From Panagrolaimus kolymaensis (taxonomy: Eukaryota > Nematoda > Chromadorea > Rhabditida > Panagrolaimidae): DNA of 64,000 nucleotides. Positions 33,124 through 48,713 of this stretch are shown here, in pieces. The stretch spans positions 2,108,001 to 2,172,000 of the forward strand of contig JAJQJQ010000013.1 in NCBI GenBank assembly GCA_028622995.1, in the 5' to 3' direction. The position numbers and the translations under genes were made by a program. The notes under the pieces are model-generated. The model had not been told where the DNA came from and did not search any database. It worked only from the letters and a program-made list of their open reading frames with translations. Numbering within the stretch: position 1 is the first letter of the stretch; each line of letters starts with the position of its first letter.

Positions 33124-35312
33124 ATGGCGGTACCACGACAAAATTCCCTTACAAAATTTAACTTGAATGACACAGAATCTTCAAATTTATCCACAGAATT
33201 GGAACCAACTCCAGATGATATTATTGATAAAATAGGTAAGTTGGTTTTTTAGTCTCGCAAAAAAGTTTAAATTAAAATTTTTGGGCTTCACTAAAAAAAG
33301 AACTAATAATTCCATAACTTGATTTTTATCCAAAAAAATCTAATTCAAAAATTTATTGGGTGCTTTTTCAATAAAATGAAAATAAGCAATTTTTGTTGAA
33401 AATAAATCAAGAACAGAGTGCTTCCTTAACGTCTTTGCTTTGAAGAAGTCTGGGGTTCATTTTCTTATATTTCCAAAGAATATGTATTTTTTCCAATTTT
33501 TTGATTAAAATTTAAAAGATTCAATTTTTTAGGTTGTAAAAACTTTCAAATATGGAAAATATTTATTTTGGCAAGCTTTACTTGGGCTTTCACTGGACCT
33601 TTTATTATGACTGGAGCATTTATCGATGATAAGACTTGTGATTATAGTGGTGGACCAACTGCAAACTTATCCGCGAATTGTTTACATCGAAAATCTGGAA
33701 GCATGATTGATGAGGTGATTTTCTAAATCCAGAAAATTCTATTTTTTACAACAAAAAAAAAGAAGAAATAAATTTTAGTTTGGTTTACATGGGCCACATG
33801 AAAATCTCAAACATTGGTTTACTTCATCCTTTATGCTAGGAAATATTATTGGTGGTTCATTGATTTCACTTCTCGCTGATCAATATGGTCGTAAACCTTG
33901 TGTAATTATTTGCACTTTCTTACTTGGAATAACAGGATGTTTTATGGAATTTGTAAATACTTATCAATATGTTTTAATTCTTCGTTTTTTACATGGAATA
34001 TTTTTTACTGGAAGTAGCATCGCTATTTGGGTGCTGGGTTATGAATCGATTCCAACTGTTTTAAGGCCATATGCAACATTTACTTATGGAACTACTTGGG
34101 TTATAGGATATTGTGCCGTAGCTCCCATAGCTTATTATATTCCAAATTGGAGAGATTTTTTAACTTTTTTAAGTGTTCCATGTATTATTTATTCCTTTGT
34201 TTTGTGGATGCAAGTTTATTCTTTTAAAACTTTTTTTATGCTAATTTTCTTTTTTTACTTTTTTTTAGTTTCCTCCCTGAAAGCTTCCATTTTATGGTTG
34301 GAAAGAATCGTCATCGAGAAGCTAAAGCATGGGTTGCAAAATGCAAGGTTGAAAAGTTATGTTTCCCAGATGATGATACAAGAATTTGTCGACCAATGAA
34401 AAGCCACGAAGGTGAAAGCATTTATCAGCAGTAAGTCTCCCTTCCATTTGCCAGACAAAAAACTCAAAATACAATAGCTAATTTGCAGGTTAAAATTATT
34501 ACTAACAAATCGAAAACTTATCTTTCGAACAATTGTATTTTCGTTTCTTTGGACCACCGATGTTTTAGTATATTTCGGAATGTCTCTTTTTTCTGTAAAA
34601 TTAGTTGGAAATCATTATTTTAATTATGTTGCCATTGGATTGGTTGAAATTCCAGCATATGCATTTGGTCCGATTTTATTGGATAAGTAAGTCATCAAAC
34701 AAATAAAAACTCGAATATTTATGAGTATCGATAATTCATTAATCAAAGTTTTCATTATGAGAGTTATTCGCTCCAGAAAACAAAAAAAATTAATCATTCC
34801 GAGATTTAAAACCAAAACTCTAAAAAAAATTTCCTAACAAACTTTTTTTGATAACCTATTTACATTTCTAGAATCGGTCGCCGACTAACTATTAGCATAA
34901 CTCATCTTGCCACTGCAGTTGCATTCACTATGGTCGCCTTTGTTTTAACTGATAGCCCAGCAGCTCAATTAATATTTTGGTTACTCGCAAAATTTGCAAT
35001 TTCTGCTGCATTTATGGGAATTTTTGTTTATGCCGCAGAGTCTTTTCCAACCACCGAAAGAAATGCTTGTGTTGGAACTTGTTCGGTTATGGGAAAACTT
35101 TTTGGTTGTTCCGCTCCATTTATTCAAACTACTGTAAGCTTCAACAAATTTTTGGATCAAAAGAAAAATCCATTAAATTTTAGGCAAAAATATGGACTCC
35201 TTTGCCATTAATACTTTTTGGCGCCATTTCTGCAATCGCGGGTTTTGTAACTTTATTACTTCCTGAAACCAAAGATCAACAACTTCCTGATTCATCTGAT
35301 AATATTGCATAA
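33124..35312 (+). CDS. SLC22-type organic ion transporter, copy 1
   Basis: About nine exons starting with MAVPRQNSLTKF at 33124 and ending TAA at 35310-35312. It has the MFS/SLC22 layout: TM1, an extracellular loop with cysteines and N-glycosylation sequons (NLSANC), the loop-2 motif DQYGRKPC, WVLGYESIPTVLR, FLPESFHF, a central cytoplasmic loop, LGRR-like IGRRLTISIT, AESFPTTERN and the C-terminal LPETKD. The family moves organic cations or anions across the plasma membrane; the substrate cannot be told. The exon ending TGGAT| joins the next (TTTCCTCCC) only with a GC donor (34210-34211); copy 2 has GT there. The usual LPETKG ends in D here. Confidence 0.87.
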
Positions 35313-35948
35313 TTATAATTATTTTAATAAAAGGCATTGTTCATTGTTGTTTAAGATATGTATATTTATAATTTGCTCAAAATGAAAATGAAATATTGTA
35401 TAAATGTATATAATAAAATATTATGGGTGTGTAAATATGTAATAATAATATAACTTTTAAATAAATAAAAATAATTAAAACTTTCTTTTTAATCTCAAAA
35501 AAAGCCTTTACCTGAAAAAAAGTAAGAAGTAAAACGTGGTTGCAAAGTGTTTTTTTCATTTTCCAAATGTTTTTTGATGTTTAGTTGCTTTTGTTTTAAG
35601 CATAAAATTTTCTCAAGTACTCCACAAAACTATAAATTAGCTTATTCAGACCATTGTTTACTTCGACTACAAACGTGATAACAGAAAAAATGATGAAAAA
35701 ACAAGCTTATCGATAAAAAGGTTAAAAAGCGCGATTAAAACATAAAACAAAAAAGATAGAAGAGTGTTATTTCTTGAAAGCAAAACACACAACGCTGCTT
35801 TTTTTTTTTTTGACTTTTTAGGAGTATTTGAATTTTCAAGAAAAAAAAAGAAAAAATTCTCATTTTTTGATGATAAATTGATTACCTTCAAAAATACATA
35901 CATTAGCTTTTGGGGTTGTTGAAGAAGAACATATTTTCCATCTGAAGA
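35313..35948. other. intergenic, nothing recognised
   Basis: AT-rich spacer between the transporter and the protease, both on the plus strand. Short frames are low complexity. Confidence 0.45.
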
Positions 35949-37099
35949 ATGGTTTTGCTAAAATTCTCAATTATTTTTCTTGCTTCTATAATTTCTTATT
36001 CTGTTGTTGTTGCTCAACAACAAAAATGTGGACAAACTCCAATTCCTCCAAATCTTAATTCACGAATAATTGGTGGAACAATTGCAACAAAATATTCATG
36101 GCCATGGCAAATTGTATGGTGTTGGAAGCAAAAGCATGATTGCGGGTATGCATGCACCGGCACGGTCGTTGGCACCCGTTGGATTATGACCGCGGGCCAT
36201 TGCGTTTATGGAAATACTAATAATCCACAAAGTTGGCAAGTTAAAACTGGTGTATTTGATCAACGAAAAACGTAAGAAAAATTTTCTTTTTTTTTTTGCG
36301 ATAATCAAAAAATGGGTGTATCAAAAAAATCTTTAAAAAAGTTTGAAAATTTTTGCAATGATTTTTCCAAACTTTTTAAATTTATTTGAAGATTTAAAAA
36401 AAATGTTTTGTTATAAAAAAAATCGTTAAATATTTTCTTAAAGAAAATTAGGGCTACAGTAAAGTTTTTTTTAGTAATGAAAGCGGCGAAGTTGTTCATG
36501 AAGTTAAAGCCATATATCTTCATCCTCAATATAATCCATATCCGGATCCAATTTATGATGTGGCTTTAGTTGAAGTAAATCTCACACTCATTTGAAATTC
36601 GAAAGTGTCTTTATCCTCAAAAAACAATTTTCTCTTTTTTTAGTTAATGGACGAAATAATTTTTGCTGATCATACTCAACCCATATGTTTACCTAGCCAC
36701 GATGATACCACAGCGATTGAACCAAATATCGGGTGGGAAACTGGATGGGGTTTAACAGAAGAAAATGGAGATGGTAGTAAATTTCTTCGACAAGTAAATC
36801 TTCCATTTGTTAATTATCCAACGTGCGAAAATGATTATCCCGGTGAAATCACACCAAAAGTTCATGTTTGTGCTGGAGGGGTAGCAGGAAAAGGCCCATG
36901 TGGAGGAGATTCAGGTGGACCATTAGTTGTTAAAAATAAAAATGGTGCATGGTTTCAATATGGCCTCACTTCTTGGGGTGATGGATGTGCAGAATATCAA
37001 AAACCTGGTGTATTTTCGAGGATTTCAGCCTATTGTGATTTCTTTCAATCAACCACTAATGGAGCTGTAACTTGTAAAGACCCTGACACATATATCTAA
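35949..37099 (+). CDS. secreted trypsin-fold serine protease (S1)
   Basis: Exons 35949-36271, 36475-36574 and 36644-37099 total 879 nt, giving 292 residues. Signal peptide (MVLLKFSIIFLASIIS), a short propeptide with a cysteine, activation site SR-IIGG, His in TAGHC, Asp in YDVALVE and Ser in GDSGGP, so the triad is complete. The residue that sets primary specificity, six before the catalytic serine, is Gly (GKGPCGGDSGGP) instead of trypsin's Asp, so chymotrypsin- or elastase-like preference is more likely. The end keeps the GLTSWGDGC and PGVFSRIS strands. Secreted; the substrate is unknown. Two catalytically dead relatives lie at 50385-51529 and 56704-58255. Confidence 0.92.
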
Positions 37100-37288
37100 A
37101 AAATTATAATTTTTTTGTTTTTTGGATAAAATTTTAATAAATTTCATATTTAACAAAAAATTATGCTGCTGGAAACAGATTTTTCTCCAACAAATTTGAT
37201 TGAAAAAAACCAAAAACAAACTCAAAGAAAATTTGGGTCATCAAAAAATTTTTTTTCCAACATTTTATCCAATTTTTTATCAACATAG

Positions 37289-37379
37289 GAAATTACTTAT
37301 TAGATGCAAGTTTCCGGATGAATTTAATGTAAATCAAAAGGAACCATTTATTTGTGCAGGTTCATGGATACGTACATAA
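37289..37379 (+). pseudogene. serine-protease-like exon remnant
   Basis: After an AG at 37287-37288 a frame reads LLIRCKFPDEFNV then QKEPFICAGSWIR before TAA. The C...FICAG spacing matches the segment before the S1 catalytic serine in trypsin-like proteases. No neighbouring exon with GDSGGP is seen. It may be a leftover of a duplicated protease downstream of 35949-37099. Confidence 0.35.
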
Positions 37380-38024
37380 AGCTTATTAGATATTAAGTTG
37401 AAAGCTTTAAGATTGCTATTTTTTTTAAATTGTTGATAAAATGGTTTCCATCACATGAGTTAAAGTTTTTTATTGTTTCGTCATCATTTTTTCTTGGTTA
37501 TTAGATTTTATGATATTTTTTTTCGGCTGGAGTTTCCATAAACAAAGGATACAGAATAAAAACTTTTTATATTTTTTTTACAAAGTTTTTCAATGAAACA
37601 TCCCTTCTTTTTGTTTCTTGTCTCAGAAATAAAAAAAGGAGGTTCCAAAAGTGCTTTAGATAACAGTCAAAAACAATAAAAAAAGTTGCAAAAGCCAACT
37701 CTTCTTTATGCTTAAAAAAAAGAAGAAAGATTGAAAGACGATGACCACATTTTTTAAAGAAAGTGTGTCCACTTACATTACTTGTGTGTCAATCCATTAT
37801 CCATTATTGATTTTTCTTTTTATTTCTTTTTTTTTTTGAGAGCAGGCGCATTTTTATTTTTTGTTGTTGAAAAACAAAAGACTCAATAGGAAACGACTTT
37901 TTTGTTTCCCGTTTTAATATTTAATAATTTTTTTCTTGCGTTTTTTAAATGAATAAACTATTTTGAAATTTTGCAAAAAAAATATTTTCATTTTGTAATT
38001 AAAAGGTTATTAAATTTATTTAGG

Positions 38025-38150
38025 TTTACTGGAATGACAATTACCAAAGACACTAAACATGAGCTTCAAAACCTTAAGATTGATTTAAACCTTAAAACTT
38101 TGAAGTTTATTGACCTCTATGAAGTTTATGATGAATTTCCATTATTGTGA
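38025..38150 (+). pseudogene. isolated exon-like frame, unrecognised
   Basis: Follows a TTTATTTAG acceptor at 38015-38023 and runs 42 codons to TGA, with a varied protein-like composition (contains ITKDTKHELQNLKIDL). No upstream exon could be joined to it. Confidence 0.28.
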
Positions 38151-39918
38151 TTATACGTATATATAAAAATAAATTTTTCCATTAATGACATTAGAAAGGT
38201 AAAAAATGTTAACATTCGGATGATTGCACAGTGAATTTGTCGTCTTTAATCTTCTTTTTTTTTTTTGCGAAAAAAAATTACCTTTTTGATTTTTAATTTT
38301 GACTCAGTTTAAAAATAAGAAAAATTTAAAAAAAATTACCATCTTTTTGTATGAAACCTAAAAACCAAGGGAAAAGGTTATAGTTTTTATTATTATTATT
38401 GATTTATTCTGGCTATGTTGTCGTCGTCGTTATAAACCAGCGCAAAAAAAAAGGTATGGTAATTGAACCACCTATTGGTTCGTTCACTTTTTTATTGATA
38501 AAAAAAAAGAAACGCTTTTTTATTATTTGTTTAAGGGGTAATTTTTGTTTACATTAAAAAGGCTAGAAAAAAATGAAAATTTTTATTTACAAATTTCCGT
38601 TAAAAAATATTGTACAGTAATTGCAGAATAAAAATCGATTAGCATGAACTTTTTTTTTGGTAAGCGCGCAAATGTGTGTCCACATTATATTGATTTTCTT
38701 TAGCCGCCAAAAACGAATCAACCTCGAAGAAAAAAAATTTCGTTGTCTAAAACAGACATATAACGTAGTGCTCAGCTATTGAAGATAAAACAAAAGACAT
38801 AACAAAAAAAGGCAACAAACAGGCGCCTTTCTTTATTTGGAAGCGATTTTTTTTTGAGCGAACTTTTAAAAGTTTTCTAAATGTTTTTGAATATTTTATT
38901 ATAAAATCAAAATTTATTTTTGTCTTTTTTTAAATTTAAATTTTACAAGATATTGCCAGGAGTAAATTTTTATCCGCTTTAATAATATGAATTGCCTTTT
39001 TTTGTTTTATTGATCAAAGAATATGTAAAATGCAATTAAAAAAATGGAAGCTTTTGCAAATTTTATCACAAGTCCATGAAAGAATATTTATCGAATTCAT
39101 AACAAGCTCCGACATATGAAAATGTTAATATGAATAATATGAACATAATAAAATTGATTTATGTTGAGAAGAAAAAAATTCTTTTAATAACAAAAATGTT
39201 GGAATTTTGCCGACACTCAAAAATATTTCTAAACTTTTAGATAGTTTTAAAGTATGCAACTTTCTAATCAAATCTCTCTATTTTTTTATTTTTTTCTGAG
39301 TTCCAGCATAATTAATTTTTCTTTCGATATCGTGTCATTAACAAATCCAATAACATAAACGCCATTGATTATTTCTGACTAGAAAGATTAAACTTTTAAA
39401 CTTCGAAGCGGACGGCTAAAAAAACTTTACATGTTTTTTCATTTCTTCTTCTTTTTTTGTTATAAAATTTCCGAATAAATCATTTACACATTAAAATTTA
39501 ATTTTTTTTCTTTCACATAAATTACAATCATTTTTTTTTGATGTTGAATGAACGCAGCCAGACAAAAAGGTGCTACTACTACCAAACACGAAAATTAATG
39601 TACCTCTTCCATAAAAAAAAACATACATAAAAGTTTTTTTTGGACATTCATTTATATTGACACTTATTTGGCTGATATCAATCTACAAATCAAATTAACA
39701 AAATGATGCACATTCTTTTCAAAAACAAAAAAAAGTTGTAATTGACTTCACTTTTTTTTGTTAACATCGACATCCAAAAAAATGTCGACAAGTTTTTTGA
39801 ATTATTGAAATGGTAGTGATTTTTTATTGATTGATTGATAAATTACTTATTTGTTTTTTATATATTTTTTTCTCTTCTTTTTAGTTGAATTTTGTTTTTT
39901 TTTGTTTGAATTAAAATT

Positions 39919-42114
39919 ATGAATTTAAAACGACAAAATTCATTGACGCGGTTAAACGACGCAGAAATAGAAAATTTATGTACAGAAGAAGATACTTCAA
40001 CAGCTCTTTCGCCGGATGAAATTATTGATAAAATTGGTGAGTAAATTGATTAAATTTTAAGAAGTAGAATAAATTCTATTATTTTAAAACGAACACTTGT
40101 TTTTATATTTGCTAATAAAAAATCCAGAAAATAACGTTTCTGATCCAAGAAAATAAAAAAGCTTGATTTTTTCTTTTGATTAAAAAATAGGCTTCAAAAT
40201 TACAAATTCTTGTGCGATTTGCTTTCAGAATAATTAAATTTTTTCAAAGTAAATAAATTATTTTTGGTTTTTTCAAAATTATAATTTTCTAAATCTTGAC
40301 ATTTTTATATTTTTAGGAGCAAAAAACTTCCAAATATGGAAAATTTTCATTCTTGGAAGTTTAACATGGACCGTGACAGCTCCATTTATTATGGCTGGTG
40401 CATTTATAGATGATAAAGCTTGCGATTATAGTAATCATATCTCTAATTTATCTGCGAATTGTTTACATCGAAAAGCTGGAAATATGCTTGATGAGGTAGG
40501 TCAGTTTAGATAACTAAAAAAAATTTTGGGTCTCACAACGGTATTTTTGTTTTTGTTTTTTTAGTTTAAACTTCATGGCCCTCATGAGCATTTAAAACAT
40601 TGGTTTACTTCATCCTTTATGATTGGAAACATAGTTGGAGGCTCATTTATTTCATTTCTTTCTGATCGATATGGTCGTAAACCTTGTGTCGTGACTTGCA
40701 CGTTGTTACTTGGAATAACTGGATGTTTCATTGAATTTGTAACCACTTATCGATCTGTGCTAATTTTGAGACTCTTTCATGGAATATTTTTTACTGGAAG
40801 TAGCATCGCTATTTGGGTGTTGGGTTATGAATCCATTCCAACTGTTTTGAGATCCTCCGCCACTTTTATTTATGGAACTACATGGGTTTTTGGTTATTGC
40901 GCCATTGCTCCTATAGCTTATTATATTTCGGAATGGAGGCATTTTATTACGTCTTTTAGTGTTCCATGCATTGCTTTTGGAATTATTTTATGGATGTAAG
41001 TTTTTTTATTGAAAGTTGATGCAAAAACGGTTGAGTCCACGATTCTAAAAACCAAATTTTTTTTATAAAAGTATTATTTTTGAGAAATGGTTTGAAAATC
41101 AAATTTATAAAAATATTTTATATTTTCGTTTGTTGAAACCATAGTTTTAGATTTCTCCCTGAAAGCTTCCATTTTTTGGTAATCAAAAATCGACACAAAG
41201 AAGCAAAAGTTTGGATTGCAAATTGCAAAGTGAAAAAATTGAATTTTTTGTGTGACGAATCAATCGTTTTCAGAACTCCAAAATTTGATGAAACTCGAAA
41301 TTTTTATAGTCAGTGAGTTTTAGTTTTATATTTAGCATAATTTTTTATGTGAGTAAAATAAAAATACTTTTTAAGGCTGACTGCAATTTTAACAAACAAA
41401 AAATTAATTTTTCGTACAATTATTTTTTGTTTTCTTTGGACCACGGATGTTATGGTTTATTATGGAATGTCACTATTTTCAGTGAAATTAGTTGGAAATC
41501 ATTATTTTAATTATGTTGCTATTGGATTAATTGAAATTCCTGCTGCAGCGGCAGGACCCATAATGCTTGATAAGTTAGTTTCTGTCTTTACAAAAAAAAA
41601 TCTTTTCAAAAGAAAAATAAGTTAAAAATCTATAAATTTTAAATTTTTTTGAAATTCAATAATTATTTTAGACTTGGTCGCCGATTAACTATAAGTTTTA
41701 CTCATCTTGCAACAGCGATATCATTCACTTTGGCAGCGTTTGTTTTGACGGGAAATCAAGCGGCTCAATTAATATTTTGGTTACTCGCAAAATTTGCAAT
41801 TTCTGCTGCATTTATGGGAATTTTTGTTTATGCAGCTGAATCCTTTCCAACCACTGAACGAAATTTATGTATTGGAGTTTGCTCGGTTATTGGTTATCTT
41901 TTTGGTCCTGTAGCTCCTTTCATTCAAATTACTGTAATTTTTTTTCTTCTAAATTTCTAAGAAACTTTTAAATAATAATTTTTAGGCAAAAATATGGAAT
42001 CCTCTGCCATTAATAATATTTGGTGGCATTTCTGCAATCGCGGGTTTTGTAACTTTATTACTTCCAGAAACCAAAGGTCAACAACTTCCTGATTCATCAG
42101 ATAATATTAAATAA
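39919..42114 (+). CDS. SLC22-type organic ion transporter, copy 2
   Basis: About nine exons, MNLKRQNSLTRL at 39919 to TAA at 42112-42114. The exon structure is the same as copy 1 (33124-35312), and identity is high in the membrane segments (FTGSSIAIWVLGYESIP, LIFWLLAKFAISAAFMG). Loop-2 motif DRYGRKPC, FLPESFHF, LGRRLTISFT, AESFPTTERN and a standard LPETKG end are all present. The intron that is GC-AG in copy 1 has a regular GT (AT|GTAAGT at about 40997) here. The cytoplasmic loop (about VIKNRHKEAKVW to SQ) and the N-terminus have diverged most. The two copies are separated by the S1 protease gene. The gene appears intact. Confidence 0.87.
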
Positions 42115-42344
42115 ATAAATAAACCTCTTTGTTTTTTTAAATTTTTGTTTTTTAGTTTTCTCTAAAATTAATAAACTTAAACATGTAAATATGCGTTATT
42201 TTAATAAATAAGTTTATTTTTGGCAAACAAAAAAATTACTTTTAAAAGAAATAAAAGATTAAAAGAATAAATATTAAAGAATCATAAACATAATTTATAT
42301 TGCAATTTGCCAAAAAAATATCGCTTTTAAAAAACTAAAAATGA

Positions 42345-45035
<2,691 letters not shown>

Positions 45036-46866
45036 AGTTTTTATTCTAAAAAAGAGTATTCTAAAATTCTGGTATAACAAACAAACAAAAAAACAGCCGT
45101 CAATAAACATAAAAAAAATTAGTAAAAGGTTTTCAAAGCAAAAAAATTTGGCAAATCAAGAATTTTTAGTAGCACACGATCAATAACAACGGCAGTAATT
45201 ATTCTTCTTTTAACTTGTTCTCATTGCCAGCTTGGTTGGTTGTGACTGTCCTGCCAAAAAAAAAGAAAATAATATGCAAATTTAATGCCGGTGACCTTTC
45301 CCTCGCAAATAGAGCCACCATCCTCATCTTTGACCACCGCATTCAACCAAAAAATAGAGCGGAGGCAAAAGAAGGAAAAAGAAAAAAGATTTCGAACGCG
45401 CCCGTTTGTTTGTCGGTGGTTGTGGTTGCGCGGCTTTTTTTATTATTATTTATTATTAAACCTCATTGACGACGCCAAGAACAACGACAGGATTTGTCTC
45501 TTTTTTTGCATTGAAAAAAAATTGAATCACTTTTTTTCTTCTTGTAATTTACTAATAAAAAACAAAATAGAGAGAAAAATGTGTAAAACAACGGTAAAAT
45601 GAAATTTTAAGTTCTTGAAATCATTACAGCAGAAAAATAATGTCAATCCATTTAACTTTATTTACAAATTTGTAAAAATTAATAAATAATTGTGGCATTA
45701 CTTTTTAATTGCTACTTTTCTAGACTTTTAGAAAAGAAAAAGAATGGGTTCCAATGTCACGCAGGTTTTTTTTTGATTAAACATTTGTTTTACGGTTATA
45801 AACTTTATGGGTTTTTTAAAACTTTTCTTCTTTGTGCTGCTCAGTTTCTTTCACCTTTCATTTGCTTAGAATTAAGTTTTTTTTGTAATGGAAAATCCTC
45901 AAACTTTATCCTCAATTTCAGTGGAGATTATGGAAGTGTAAACTTTACACAAAATTTCAAAAACCTTTTTAGGTAATTCAATGTGTCTCTGAATTTATCT
46001 TTCTTTTTTTGCACTTCTTTTTTTAATAGCATCCCTCAAATTTGTCCATTTTTATTTTTTAAAACACGTAAGTTGTTTATGATATTTTTGATTTTTTGTA
46101 TGAATAATTCAATATTTTAAGAAATAAATCCATTAGATCGGAAAAAATAATACAATAGAAAGCAGCTAAAAAATTAAAAATCACTTAAGACATTTTTTCT
46201 TTGTTTGTTATTTTATTTTGTACGTTTTTAGTTTTTGGTCGCATAAATTAAAAAAGCCCAAAATAAACGTGTAAACACTTTTGATATTATATTTTACAGT
46301 AGTAAAGCTGTTGGATTTAAAAAGGAAGAGAAAGTGAGAAATAAATAAAGTTTACTATCTTAATTTGACAAATACTAGTAAAACCATGCTGCAGCAATGT
46401 TAATCAATTTGTAAGCTAAAAAATGATCAAAACTTATGAAAATGAAGACTAACTGGTTATCACACATACATAAATGAAAGTTAAAGTTCAAACACTCAAA
46501 AAATTTCATCGACAAATTATTATAATCAAACGCCTTTGTTTATGTTGTATTTTATTGGTTGCTTACTGCAGCTTTTTCTCGTAAAACCACTGCTACAATG
46601 AAAAATGATTAATAACAAGCTAGCATGACTTGGCTTACTGAGGCTTTAAAAAATGCTTCAAATTAAAGAAAAGGTATGAACTTTTAAAACCAAAAATGCT
46701 GTAATAAGCGAAATGCATGCTTTGAATGCGAAAGGATCATGGATTGATCGGTAAAAAGTAATTAACAAAAACACACAAATCAATCAACCTTTATTTTTTT
46801 TTAAAATATAAACACATAAAGAAAAATAAAATCAGCTAATAGAAAATATCATCATTGTTTCTTGGA
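45036..46866. other. intergenic, nothing recognised
   Basis: 1.8 kb of AT-rich spacer upstream of the kinesin light chain start and downstream of the next minus-strand gene. Open frames at 45215-45976 lack supporting splice structure. Confidence 0.5.
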
Positions 46867-48125
46867 TCAAGTGGATTCGACAGGAACATATTTGTATAAG
46901 AATGAAATCATAGTTGATAGAACAATTGCAATGATGTTGATTAGGAGGACAATAACAGCTGCAAAGAGACTTCCACCAGTTTGAACCGTATCATTTCCAA
47001 TCAAGTCTAAAACAGAGAAGCGAAATAAAGAGTAAGACAAAAAGCAAAGTAAAAAAGGTAACATACAAGAAGCGTTTTTGTGCATGACATGTTCGTAATT
47101 ATCCTTCAAACGACTGTTGAAATCTATAAAACAAAAAGTTACAATAAGTTGTAATGGTATTGAGTAAGTAATAGCTAGCTGCTTACCACCAATATCTTTA
47201 AAGCCAACAGAAAATACTATCATTCCAGACAAGATGAGAATTGCAGAAAGAGCTGATGTAGCAGGAATGACTTTCAAGAAATGTTTATTCCAGCAGCATG
47301 TACAGAATGAAGCGATTGTCCAGACGAAGTTGAAAGTAAGGATGGCACCAGCAAAAAGGAAAAGAACAAAAGAAGCTAAATCATAGATGGCTATTTGAGG
47401 CTCCTAAAAATCACCAACATAAATATGTGCAAAAGAGAGGAGTAAAAACTAAACATACAACGTTGTGCCATTGTTCACAAAAAGGATGATAGGTTTTGTT
47501 CTTGTGCATAATTTCCTTCAATGTACGATTCTTTGTGATTTCAATAAGCATATCATCCATATTTGAGTTATCTTCTTTAAACTTTTCACATCGTCCGAGA
47601 AATCCAGTCATTATGATGTATTCTTTTTCACGAACAGTTGAATTGTCGACGAGATTGTTATCAGGAAATGAATGATAGCGCCAATCTGAAAAACTAACAA
47701 AAGTAAAGAAAATAAAGAAGATCATCTTTCATTAGTTGACTAACACTACTAAATCACAAAAAAGTGGCATATAAACACCCAAAAAAGTGATAAACTAGTT
47801 AAAGGACCAGAATTCAGAAGGAAAGCTTATTACTAGTAGCATTGGTATTGTTTTACAGGAATAAAGAGAACAAGAAAATATAATGAAGTTAATGGAAACT
47901 AATATTAACCCATGGCAAAATTAAACAATTGCCTTTTTTCTTTGCAATATTCGTTAAAGAATGGGAAAATGACGAAAAAAGGAAAAAGCTCAACCAAAAC
48001 CCAAAAAGTGATACACAAAAAAGAAAAATAAACATACGTGTAAAATAGAGATCAGCATTAAGCAAAACAGATGATACAAAAAATAGAAAGATCAATACAG
48101 CTTTACCCAACCAAAGAATGCACAT
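46867..48125 (-). CDS. four-span membrane protein, unrecognised
   Basis: Starts MCILWLGKAVLIFLFF at 48125 and ends PVEST-TGA at 46869-46867. Exons near 48125-48039, 47687-47460, 47402-47190, 47125-47069 and 47008-46867 can be joined. A first hydrophobic segment is followed by an extracellular-looking loop of about 80 residues (GFLGRCEKF ... CEQWHNV, two cysteines), then two clear membrane spans (FVLFLFAGAILTF; TSALSAILILSGMIVFSVGF), a loop with a conserved-looking DFNSRLKDNYEHVMHKNASC, and a last span (FAAVIVLLINIIAIVL). The layout resembles claudin/PMP22-like tetraspan proteins, but the W-GLW-C-C signature is not seen, so the family stays open. Confidence 0.65.
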
Positions 48126-48713
48126 TGTTGCTGTTGTTGTTGAAGAATTTTTTCACACGAACAGATGAGAAGAAAAGTTATTTCAGCAGAACGACTCGAC
48201 GACGACGACCAATCACTGACAGAAACAAAAGTTGAAAATGACAGCGAAAACAAAATTCATTCACGAAGAAATTAAAAAAAATGGTTAGAATGAAAGAAAG
48301 CAATTCCCATGAAGTTATGCAAATTTTTGAGTGAATCAAAAACATGCGTGCAATTTTGTGTTTTCTAAAAATTGCAACATTTTTTCAAAATTTTAACAAA
48401 AACAATTATTACAGCTTTGGTTTGTGTATTCCATCAAAGAAAATGGCATTGCTTATTTTATCTTTTCCGATCGATTATCAAAAAGCAATAATATTTTTTT
48501 AACTTTCCCATTTTCTTTATTTCCTCCCATGTAGTTAATAGCTCTTTTGAATGTACTAAGTTTGTATGGACACAGAAAGAGATTAAACAAGTTTTTACGT
48601 TTTACAAATGTGTTCACATAAAAGAAGTTAAACATGGTTATTATTTTACATATGGCAAAATGCTTTATTTTTTATACAACATAAATAAATGGATACATAC
48701 AAATTATGATATA

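Larger units (their letters stand above)
37100..39918. other. intergenic with exon remnants
   Basis: 2.8 kb between the protease and transporter copy 2. Most is homopolymer-rich spacer. Two exon-like islands at 37289-37379 and 38025-38150 are listed separately. Confidence 0.5.

Noticed and set aside
34202..34399. Frame reading from the TGGATGC codon through to 34399 in the transporter
   Set aside because: It crosses an intron; joining from the GC donor at 34210 restores the conserved FLPESFHF segment seen in copy 2.
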